Assembly: GCA_001600695.1 (NCBI GenBank)
Contig: BCKQ01000002.1
Span: 2,351,351 to 2,415,350, forward strand
Direction: 5' to 3'
Length of the DNA: 64,000 bases
Origin: Ascoidea asiatica
Taxonomy: Eukaryota; Ascomycota; Saccharomycetes; Ascoideales; Ascoideaceae
The translations under genes were made by a program, and so were the position numbers. Below the pieces are notes generated by a model that saw only the letters and a list, made by a program, of their open reading frames with translations, was not told the origin of the DNA and searched no databases. This document shows, in pieces, positions 38,751 to 47,229 of the stretch (positions are counted from its first letter, which is position 1; each line of letters begins with the position of its first letter).

Positions 38751-40454
38751 ATGCATGCTCTGATTCCTAATAGATATCAAAGAAATATATCATTTAATAA
38801 AATTTTAATTCCTTTATTTTCAGTATTGTTTTTTATCACCTTAACTTCTCTTTTAATATTAACAAAACATTTGAGCGTAGGTTTGAAATCTTTTCCTGAC
38901 TATTCTTATGATGATTCAAATTATTTTTCCAAAGGTTTCAATTCAAATCTAAATAATGAATTATCTTATTCTTTAAATTTTTTAAATCAGTTTAATAGTT
39001 ATAAAGATATAACTGATATAAGATATATTCCACCAATGGCAATACAACATCTTCATAATATATCTTTAAATTATCAAAATCAAGATAATATAAATTGGTC
39101 AAATTTTGCTTATGTTCAATATGCAACAAATAATGATTATTTATGTAATGCATTAATGAATTTTGCAGATTTAAGATTAAAATATAATGTTCAAGCAGAT
39201 TTAGTTTTACTTTTCAATCAAACATCTTCAATTTCAAAAGATTCAGAAGATTTTAAAATTACTGAAAATTTATTAAAGAAAATTTCGGATGATTATAATG
39301 TTAAGATTATTAAAATAAATTTATTTCAAATTAATGAAAATGATATTGAAAATAATAGATGGATTGATTCCTTTGCAAAATTTGAGGTATTTAATTTAAT
39401 TCAATATGATAAAATTATTTATTTTGATAGTGATTCAAAATTAATTGGAAATTTAAATGAATTATTTTTTTTACCTGATGTAGATTTAGCTTTACCATTA
39501 GCGCCAAATTTCGCTTATAAAAATCTTAAAAATGAAAATAAAAAAATATTATTTATGAATGAATTGAATGAATTATCAAATGATCAATTTTTGAATAAAT
39601 TTTCTGATTATTTAGATATAAATCAAAGGGATTTAAATTTCAAAAAAAATATAATTGATAAATCTATTTTTGAATTTCAAAATTTAAAAATTATTTCAAA
39701 TAAATTTCAAATTGGAAATGAAAATAATTTCAAATATTCAACTATTTTTTATAATAATTTACCAAAATTCCAATATTTAGATAATGATTATGAGATGTTA
39801 TTAGGTGATCAATTTATGGTTATAAAACCTTCAAATAAAATATTTAAAGATTTGATGGAATTAACTAAAAATAGAAAATCAAATGAATATGATATGGATA
39901 TTTTAAATAAATATTTCAAAGCAACAAGTATTAAAGAAAGAAAATATTTGAATAATTTAAATAATAATCAATTTAATAATGATAATGAACAGATCCCAGA
40001 ATTATTAATATTACCAAGTAAAAGATATGGAACTTATTCAGGAGAATTTAGAAGAAATAAAGATGAAATTGGTCATCAATATCTTGTTTGTGATCCAATG
40101 GATTTACCTTTGCTTTACGCATCTAGAAATAAAAGAATATATTACAATAATGAGAAATATAAAGATTATCAGTTTTATTGGTTTAAAGAATGGAATACAA
40201 GATCTTTATTACAAAATGAAATTAAATTTATTCATTTTTCGGATGCACCAATTCCTAAACCTTGGATAAAACAAAACTTAGATGAAGAATATAATTCTCA
40301 AAAAGCAATTTGCCAAAATGATAATACGAGAAAAGATATATTTAATGGGAAACCGCATCAACCCAAATTTATTGACGATTGTGAAGCAAGCGATTTTTGG
40401 TTCAACTTATACGATAACTTTTTTGAATCCAGGAAATATCTTTGTGAATTATAA
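38751..40454 (+). CDS. GNT1: Gnt1-like N-acetylglucosaminyltransferase (GT8)
   Basis: A 567-aa type II Golgi membrane protein like yeast Gnt1, which adds GlcNAc to mannan side chains in the medial Golgi. A single N-terminal anchor (about residues 21-44) is followed by a stem and the catalytic domain: NFAYVQYATNNDYLCNALMN, then WIDSFAKFEVFNLIQYDK. The metal-binding DxD lies in IIYFDSDSKLIGNL (about residues 223-236). LALPLAPNFAY, LGDQFMVIKPS and HFSDAPIPKPW are further family blocks. The Asn-rich insert at about 400-413 is species-specific. The C-terminal CEASDFW segment matches the family end. Activity toward mannan is inferred from family membership. Confidence 0.85.
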   Translation: MHALIPNRYQRNISFNKILIPLFSVLFFITLTSLLILTKHLSVGLKSFPDYSYDDSNYFSKGFNSNLNNELSYSLNFLNQFNSYKDITDIRYIPPMAIQHLHNISLNYQNQDNINWSNFAYVQYATNNDYLCNALMNFADLRLKYNVQADLVLLFNQTSSISKDSEDFKITENLLKKISDDYNVKIIKINLFQINENDIENNRWIDSFAKFEVFNLIQYDKIIYFDSDSKLIGNLNELFFLPDVDLALPLAPNFAYKNLKNENKKILFMNELNELSNDQFLNKFSDYLDINQRDLNFKKNIIDKSIFEFQNLKIISNKFQIGNENNFKYSTIFYNNLPKFQYLDNDYEMLLGDQFMVIKPSNKIFKDLMELTKNRKSNEYDMDILNKYFKATSIKERKYLNNLNNNQFNNDNEQIPELLILPSKRYGTYSGEFRRNKDEIGHQYLVCDPMDLPLLYASRNKRIYYNNEKYKDYQFYWFKEWNTRSLLQNEIKFIHFSDAPIPKPWIKQNLDEEYNSQKAICQNDNTRKDIFNGKPHQPKFIDDCEASDFWFNLYDNFFESRKYLCEL

Positions 40455-41077
40455 ACTAAAGTTAATTTTATATAGAAAAATACATAGCAAAATACAAACC
40501 AATTTTTTTTTTCTCAAATCTATAGTGTCAAGTATTTACAGTATCAAAAAATGGATTTTTTATGAATTTCATTTTCGTTTTGTAAACCGAAATTTAAGGT
40601 TTAGGCTAAAAAATTTTGAAATTCTAATCTCTGTACACGGCAGTTAGTTGGTGCACGTATTGTACTTAAAACATTATAGTACCTAGAAATGCATATTTTG
40701 GGTTTTGCGCGCGATTCAATTTTTATGGTCCAGTTTGGAGTTCCGCGCGCAATGATTCCAATGCACGGTTCCGCCAATTTCTGTCTGGCCCAAATGTGAT
40801 CGTTTTCTTGATGAAAAGAAAACAAAAACAAAACAGAAACCCAAAATACAGAAGCCTGAAAGAGCAAGTTTTAATTTTATTTCTTTATTGCAAAATTTCC
40901 ATTTAGAAGAGCACTGCTTTTATGAAAGAAAAGGAGAAATATTATATCTCAATTGAATTTTATAAGCATATTTTTCTTTCAAAGTCTCGCTCTTTATAAT
41001 TTGTTGTTCTGTAGATAAAAGAGAAAAAGGTGCTTTAATAAACAGTGGTCACCCAGAAAGGTTTTCATAAAATAAAA
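40455..41077. other. Intergenic, GNT1-like to RBR gene
   Basis: 623 bp. About 40620-40860 is G+C-richer, with GTTTTGCGCGCGA and GAGTTCCGCGCGCAATG, two GCGCGC tracts (near 40708 and 40746). Adjacent frames have no homology. The remainder is the A+T-rich promoter of the RBR gene. No RNA gene is recognised. Confidence 0.4.
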
Positions 41078-42586
41078 ATGGATTCAAAAATAGCCAAGCC
41101 TGCAAAAGCCAATTTCATCACTGATTTTATCAAAGAAAGTAATTCTATCAAAGTCGTTGATCTTGATAATGAGATTGAAGTTATTGATTTAACTGATTTT
41201 GAAGAAATTGCTGCTGTTAATAAGAAAAGAAAAAGATCAAATTTAGAAAAAATAAAAGAACGAAAAACAATACCAAAAAAGTCAAGGAGAGAAACTGATA
41301 AAAAAAAGAGAGACCCTGTAATTTTAGTTCCAAATACTCCATTGGAAAAATATAGAAAATTAACAAAATATGATCTATTGAATGAAATCAATGTAAAAAC
41401 TCATTCCTTAGATGATATTATAAAATTAGGAGATATAAATTTAACTGAATTGTTATTGATATACTTTAATTTCAATGTGAAGTCTGCTGCTGAAAAATAT
41501 AATAATTACAAAAAACGTTGGAAAAATAGTGATATAATTGATCTTAATTCATTTCTAGTAAAATATGGATTAGTCTCCAAAAATTCTGATATAAATAAAG
41601 AAAAAAATTCAATTACTAATAATAATATAACTAATAATAAGCTAATTAGTAGTATTGATGATGTAAGTTGTTTAGGCGAACTAAACCGGTGCACACTTTG
41701 CTGGGAAACATATGATAATTATAATGAAGAATTTGTTTCTCTTTCTTGTGGTCATAAATATTGTTTTATTTGCTATTCAACTTATATTATAACTCAATTT
41801 AGTAGTAATATGAATCCTATTACTAATAAAAAATTAGTATGTATTGACCCAAATTGTAAATTAAACTTTAATAAATCTCAAATCATTCAATTACTCAAAA
41901 AACAAAAAAATAGATTGACTAAAAGACTCAGAGAAATTATTAATGAAACTTTTGATGATAAATTAATTGAAGCATATATTTCATCTTTGGATAGAGATAT
42001 AAAACCATGTCCATCTCCAGATTGTGAATTATTCATAGAATATTATGATTATAAATCAATAATAGCGAAAGATGATGCAAAGCAACGTGAGAAAATAAAG
42101 GAAAATACAATAACCTCAAATGATGTAGAAAAAACTACTGCCACTACAATTGATAAAATAAATGATAAGAGTAATACTAATATTCCTGATAAATCAAATG
42201 AGATAATGAATAATACTAATAATTCAGAAGAAAATAAGTATATTGTCAAATGTTTAAATCATCATCAATTTTGTTTTAACTGTGGAGAATTATCAACAAT
42301 TTCAAATAAAGAAAATTCAATATGTTGTTCTTTAGGTCTTTTAGATTACTTAAAATCAATACATTATAAACTATCAAAATGTAAAGTATGTCCATCTTGT
42401 AAAAAAACTATTGAAAAAAATTTGGGTTGTGATCATATGAGGTGTGTATGTGGTAAAGATTTTTCATGGTCAATGGCAAAATCTTTTGAAATTCCTGAGG
42501 AAATGAAAATAATTTACAAAGAAAAATTGAAAGATATCATTGGAGCTGATTATTTAGATCATACAGCTGATTTTATTCCTTTTTAA
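41078..42586 (+). CDS. RBR-type E3 ubiquitin ligase with shortened Rcat domain and SIM-like motifs
   Basis: A 502-aa protein from the ATG at 41078 (residues numbered from there). Two adjacent SUMO-interaction-like motifs lie near the N-terminus: KVVDLDNE (25-32) and EVIDLTDFEE (34-43). A basic nuclear-signal-like segment follows (KKRKRSNLEK, PKKSRRETDKKK). RING1 has Cys205, 208, 224, His226, Cys229, 232, 255 and 260. The IBR starts with CPSPDC, is split by an about 60-residue low-complexity insert, and ends at HHQFCFNC. Rcat keeps CPSC and the catalytic Cys (451, in NLGCDHMRC), but ends GKDFSWSM where relatives have FCWxC, so the second zinc site is lost. It is probably a ubiquitin ligase; the SUMO link is an inference. 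No close yeast namesake is recognised. Confidence 0.8.
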   Translation: MDSKIAKPAKANFITDFIKESNSIKVVDLDNEIEVIDLTDFEEIAAVNKKRKRSNLEKIKERKTIPKKSRRETDKKKRDPVILVPNTPLEKYRKLTKYDLLNEINVKTHSLDDIIKLGDINLTELLLIYFNFNVKSAAEKYNNYKKRWKNSDIIDLNSFLVKYGLVSKNSDINKEKNSITNNNITNNKLISSIDDVSCLGELNRCTLCWETYDNYNEEFVSLSCGHKYCFICYSTYIITQFSSNMNPITNKKLVCIDPNCKLNFNKSQIIQLLKKQKNRLTKRLREIINETFDDKLIEAYISSLDRDIKPCPSPDCELFIEYYDYKSIIAKDDAKQREKIKENTITSNDVEKTTATTIDKINDKSNTNIPDKSNEIMNNTNNSEENKYIVKCLNHHQFCFNCGELSTISNKENSICCSLGLLDYLKSIHYKLSKCKVCPSCKKTIEKNLGCDHMRCVCGKDFSWSMAKSFEIPEEMKIIYKEKLKDIIGADYLDHTADFIPF

Positions 42587-42981
42587 TCTTCTATTTATTG
42601 AAATTTAAGAATGGAACAGGAAATATTTGTATGTGGTTGCCTTATTTTATTTAAGAGTGAAATAATATAATATAAAGTAAAGGTTGAAAGATCAAAAGAA
42701 TAAAGTGGAAATTATGGAGAATATCATAATTGGGGATAAAACTTTATTAATTGTTACTTTCTGCGATTTTTTTTTTGAATCTTATTAAAAAAGTAATTGG
42801 ATTAATTTGATAAGAGGGTGAATTAATTGAGTAGGTGAATAGAGATATTATTGAATATGGTGTAGAATATAGATAAAAGTTGAAAAAACAGGAGAAAAAT
42901 AGAATTAAAAAATGCAAAAATTGAAAGAAAAAAAGAAAAGTTTTGAATATTATTAAGTAGGAAGAAGGAAAAAATGGTTAT
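42587..42981. other. Short intergenic, convergent genes
   Basis: 395 bp between the 3' ends of the RBR and DHA2 genes. It is A+T-rich, with GAATAGAGAT and AGAAAAAGAA runs. Nothing is recognised. Confidence 0.5.
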
Positions 42982-44727
42982 TTATTTTTTCTCTAAATCA
43001 ACTTCATTTGAAGATTTAATTTCTTTTTTATGAATAAAAGTTTCAATAATTAAGATTATTGAAGTTATTACACCTAAAGAGGCTAAACCAACACCTGAAT
43101 ACATTCCAGCTCTATAACCATCTAATTGAGATTTATTTTTATTATTTTTTAAATAGTAAGTTTCTGCAGTACCTGCAACACCTAAAAATAATGAAGTTGA
43201 ATAACTTACAATTGTAGAAACTAAAGAACCAGCCATACCTTGATGTTTTTTTGGTAATTTATTTGAAAGAAAAATTGCACAAGATGGAAAACTCATATCC
43301 ATACCAAAAGAAATTATAATTAATTGTGGAAACATCATTTTCCAATATGATTGATGAACTGGAGTCCAAGCTAATAAAGTAATACCAATTAAAAAAGCGC
43401 ACATTGAGATAAAAATTAAAATTGAAGGATCAAAAATTCCAATTAAGAAACCGACTAAAATTGCAGCAAGAATTCCAAAAAATATAAATGGTAAACAACT
43501 AAAACCACCTTGAATTGGAGTAAAATGTTTTTCATTTAAAACAAAAGACCAATAATAATAAAGATAAATACCAAAAGAACCCCAACCAAAAGCTACACAA
43601 AATAAAATTAAAGAAGTTTTTAAATTTAAAATATCATTTGGTATTAAAGGATAAATTGAATATTTAATTTCATAAATGAAAAAAGAAATTAAAGATAATA
43701 AAGAAATTATTAATAAAATTATAATATATGGATTATCCCAACCTGCAACAGGAGCTTGATTCCAAGAAAAATTTAATAAAAGTAAACCAATTACACCTAA
43801 AAGTGAACCAATTAAATCTAATTTTTGAAAATCAGATAAGATTATTGAGACAGCATTTGAAGCTCTTGTTGAAACTCTTGATAAAGTTTTTAATAATTGA
43901 TTATCATTGTTGTTGGTATTTGTATCGGTATTAGTATTGGTTGGATTAGTATTATCATTATCATTATCAATATCATTATCATCTATAGGAGGAGTATAAT
44001 GGTGAATATCGTTTGAAATTGAAGAATCTTGATCATTATTGTTATTTTGTTCTAATGGAGAATTATTTTTTGATTGAATGATAGAAGAATTTGAATTAAT
44101 ATTTGGTAAGAAAAAAATGGAAAGAATTGCGACAATAAAAGCAATAATTGAAAAAATATAAAAAGCTAAAGACCATTTATATAATTGACCAATTACTGGA
44201 GACATAAGAAAACCCATATAAGCACCAATTGGAGCAAATAAAGCAAAAATTGCAAAAATTAAATTTTTTCTTAAAGTACCATTTTTATAAATTAAACCTA
44301 ATAAACCTAAACCACATGGCATTGATAATGAACAACCAATACCTTGAAAAGATCTTGAGACTATGAAAAAAATAGAATTTTTTGAATAAAATGATAAACC
44401 TGTAATTAAAGACCATAAAGAAGATAAAAAACAACCGATGATAAAAATTTTTTTAAGACCAAAAATATCACCAAATCTTCCAGATATTAATATAAAAGTA
44501 CCAACAGTTAATGGATATGAAGCCATAAACCAAACTTTTTCACCAGAACTTACATTTGAAAAAGAATTAGAATTATTATTAAAAGAATCAGAAATTATAT
44601 TCATTATTGGTAAAGTTTGAGTTGTACCAGATTGAGTTAATAATTGACTCATACATATTAATATAACAACTAAAATTTCATGAATTGTTGAATTGAATAC
44701 TTTTGGTCTTTCACCAAAATCTACCAT
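42982..44727 (-). CDS. MFS exporter, DHA2 (Atr1/Amf1-like)
   Basis: A 581-aa, 14-span drug:H+ antiporter-2-type protein. TM1 to TM6 read like S. cerevisiae Atr1 and Amf1: VWFMASYPLTVGTFILISGR followed by FGDIFGLKKIF (the motif A loop), then FFIVSRSFQGIGCSLSMPCG and LFAPIGAYMGFLMSPVIGQL (motif C). Atr1 exports borate and confers aminotriazole resistance, and Amf1 carries ammonium; the substrate cannot be told here. An Asn/Asp-rich cytosolic loop of about 75 residues sits between TM6 and TM7. The C-terminus is short and ends VDLEKK. The start is the ATG at 44727, 14 bp from a perfect (AT)n run in its leader. Confidence 0.87.
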   Translation of the reverse strand: MVDFGERPKVFNSTIHEILVVILICMSQLLTQSGTTQTLPIMNIISDSFNNNSNSFSNVSSGEKVWFMASYPLTVGTFILISGRFGDIFGLKKIFIIGCFLSSLWSLITGLSFYSKNSIFFIVSRSFQGIGCSLSMPCGLGLLGLIYKNGTLRKNLIFAIFALFAPIGAYMGFLMSPVIGQLYKWSLAFYIFSIIAFIVAILSIFFLPNINSNSSIIQSKNNSPLEQNNNNDQDSSISNDIHHYTPPIDDNDIDNDNDNTNPTNTNTDTNTNNNDNQLLKTLSRVSTRASNAVSIILSDFQKLDLIGSLLGVIGLLLLNFSWNQAPVAGWDNPYIIILLIISLLSLISFFIYEIKYSIYPLIPNDILNLKTSLILFCVAFGWGSFGIYLYYYWSFVLNEKHFTPIQGGFSCLPFIFFGILAAILVGFLIGIFDPSILIFISMCAFLIGITLLAWTPVHQSYWKMMFPQLIIISFGMDMSFPSCAIFLSNKLPKKHQGMAGSLVSTIVSYSTSLFLGVAGTAETYYLKNNKNKSQLDGYRAGMYSGVGLASLGVITSIILIIETFIHKKEIKSSNEVDLEKK

Positions 44728-44739
44728 TTTTGTTTAAAG

Positions 44740-44786
<47 letters not shown>

Positions 44787-45983
44787 ACCAGAAATGATAA
44801 TAATTACTAATAATTATTGATTATTATAATATTAAATTATGATATAATATAGTATAGTATAGAATATTATAGTATAAGAGAGAAAGAAAGTGAAATGAAT
44901 TCAAATTAAATCATTTTTTTGATTAAATTGAATAGATATCTACTATAATAAATATTTAAACGCCGAAGAAGTTAAGCACTGATTGATTGAATATTAGTAA
45001 AGATTTGTAAAAGAATTAAAAGAAAATAAAAAACAGACAAATCTTTGAAGGGTTTAAAAATTACTTTTCAATCGATTTCAAATCCAATTTTTATTTTTAT
45101 TTTTGAATCACCGACTGAAAGTGAATTTGAAAGTGAATTTGAAAAATAAAACAAAAATTTGAGATGCAAAAAAAAGACACTCGGGTAAATCAAACCCCAA
45201 AGGAAAAAAGAAGAGACAAAGGCCTAGTTTCTCAAGGGATTTAACGTGGTTTAAACTAACTATTAAAAGTAGTATAATATACAGATAATCTACTTTTAGT
45301 TATACAATATATCTTATATTCACAGGGAAAGCAGCAGACAAAAGTCATTTAACCGGAGTGTGGGAGGAATTCCGGGAAAGTAGCATCGGAATGTGGGGAT
45401 TCTATGTCTTTATTGGGTAATTAAAGCTAAGTTTAAATATGCAAATGCACGTGGAAATTTAGCAGCCCTCGTATTTTGTGTTAGGTTTTTATTTCCTTTT
45501 ATGGAAACTGTTAGCGGACCGTTACCCTGCTTGATGTATGTGGCTGTGTGGCAAAGTAAATAATGGCGGGTGCAATGGCTAGTGATCTTTGTTGTGGCTG
45601 GTTATTATTTGTGGCTTGTGCTGCATTTAGTGTTTGTGTTTCCAGTGAATTTTTAAGAAATCAGCAAAAAAAAAACGTTTTTCTTTCTGCAGCAGAAACC
45701 ACCAAAAACAGTTTCAATTAAATCTTGGTTGCTGATGGGAATTTTGGTTCTTTGTTTATAACAAGAGAGATTCTAAAAAAATGAATTTAAAAATGAATTA
45801 TAAATTATCTTCATTCACTCTTTATAATAAATATCAATATCAATATCCATATCAATATCAATATATTTGCAAATTCAAATATATTAGTTCAAATTGCTTT
45901 CAATATTAAATTAAATTTATTCAAATATCTAGGTTATCCAATATATTCAAATAAATTATTCACATAAGTAATATTATAAAAAA
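44728..45983. other. Long divergent intergenic region with (AT)n and a G+C-richer part
   Basis: 1256 bp between the DHA2 gene and the second family A gene. It contains the (AT)21 run, a Reb1-type CGGGTAA (45182-45188), a G+C-richer segment (about 45340-45760) with a CACGTG E-box (45448-45453), and a (TATCAA)n-like repeat (45835-45865) near the downstream start. No open frame of interest and no known RNA is seen. Confidence 0.5.
44742..44783. repeat. (AT)21 microsatellite
   Basis: An uninterrupted AT dinucleotide run of about 42 bp lying 14 bp upstream of the DHA2 start codon, probably within its 5' untranslated leader or core promoter. Seen directly. Confidence 0.9.
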
Positions 45984-46778
45984 ATGAATTTCTCATTTTC
46001 AAATATGCCTTCTATGCCTTCTATGCGCTCAATGCCATCAATGCCATCGATACCTTCAATGCCTTCAATGCCACGAATATCTGCTTCATCATCATCACCA
46101 CCAAATATCTATAGAATGCCACGCTTACAGCCAAATTATTATTCTGCTTATGGTTATCCAAGAAGAGATAATGATTCAAATTTATCTGAAACTCAAATTA
46201 ATAAAATTCGTTCTGCTTATCCTGATTTTGATCCAAGTTTATTACATTTAGGTACTTCTTTTTTTTTTGAAATGGAAACTTATTTAAATAAAGAAGATAA
46301 TTTTATTAATAATGAAACAAATTATAAAAATTTACCTCCACCAAAAAGAACCAAATTAAATTTTTTTTATTATTATCCAAATTTATCTCCATATAATTTA
46401 ATTCCATTAAAAGATAAAAAATATAATGAAGAATTTATTAATAATTTTTATTATAATAATAAAAGATCTGTAACATTAAATCATTTAGAATCTTATAGAA
46501 TTATTGGTAATGTAATTAAAGTTGTTTATCCTTTTAATAATCTTATTTATACAATTTTTAGATCAAGTAATCCAGTTCCAATTAAAGTAACCCTTGATTT
46601 ATTTGATAATTTAGGTTTAAGAGCTTTAATTACTACTGAAAATTTAATTGAATCTTCAAATAATTTTATATTTAATCAACTTTTAAACTTATCTTCAACT
46701 GAAGCTAAAACTGAAACTAAAACAGAAACCAAAATGGAAACTCCAACTGAAACTTCAAAAACAAATGAAAGCAAATAA
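45984..46778 (+). CDS. Orphan family A protein, copy 2 (possible perilipin-like)
   Basis: A 264-aa protein of unknown function, related to the 190-aa protein at 14300-14872. The N-terminal 35 residues are a (SMP)n-type repeat (NMPSMPSMRSMPSMPSIP). The shared domain (about residues 125-235) reads FFYYYPNLSPYN, FYYNNKRSVTLNHLESY, IIGNVIKVV, NLIYTIFR and DLFDNLGLRALITTE, in the same order as copy 1. A Thr/Glu-rich tail (ETKTETKMETPTE) ends the protein. There is no signal peptide or membrane helix. Resemblance to fungal perilipins is suspected but weak. Confidence 0.7.
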   Translation: MNFSFSNMPSMPSMRSMPSMPSIPSMPSMPRISASSSSPPNIYRMPRLQPNYYSAYGYPRRDNDSNLSETQINKIRSAYPDFDPSLLHLGTSFFFEMETYLNKEDNFINNETNYKNLPPPKRTKLNFFYYYPNLSPYNLIPLKDKKYNEEFINNFYYNNKRSVTLNHLESYRIIGNVIKVVYPFNNLIYTIFRSSNPVPIKVTLDLFDNLGLRALITTENLIESSNNFIFNQLLNLSSTEAKTETKTETKMETPTETSKTNESK

Positions 46779-47229
46779 TTCACAATTAATTTAGTATTCT
46801 TTTATATTAGTAGTCTAATATAAAAGTCATTTTAATCTCTTTATATCTTTAGTTTCTTCTATAATACACATTTAATTACTTATATGAATAATCACAATAT
46901 TAATTTATATTTTATATCCGATTTAAAATAACCGATAGCCTATCATAATTTAGTTTGTCCGACACCCGAAACTTTAAAATAAAAAGTACCAAATAAGTGG
47001 TCTCTTTATAGTCACGAAACATTACGTAATAACAACATTCTTTATATTCTGGACCATTTTTTTGTTTATTTTCAAATGGCAAAAAAAGGTTTAAATTTAT
47101 TTTAAAAATTCCAATTCAAAAGATCAGTCAATCAATTACTTTAATTCATTCATTCATTTTATTTGTAATTCAATTCAATTCAATTCAATTGCAATATATT
47201 ATAACATTTTGTACATTCTTCTTCTTAAT
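46779..47229. other. Intergenic, family A copy 2 to LRR gene
   Basis: 451 bp. It contains a G+C-richer patch at about 46918-47040 (GTCCGACACCCGAAAC) and an AATTC tandem run (47165-47190) just before the LRR gene. No gene is recognised. Confidence 0.45.

Noticed and set aside
41045-41077. Upstream GTG or TTG starts for the RBR, SEC62 and LRR genes (41045, 60562, 47209)
   Set aside because: Nuclear yeast genes start at ATG; the next in-frame ATG codons (41078, 60586, 47230) fit the families or the leader context.
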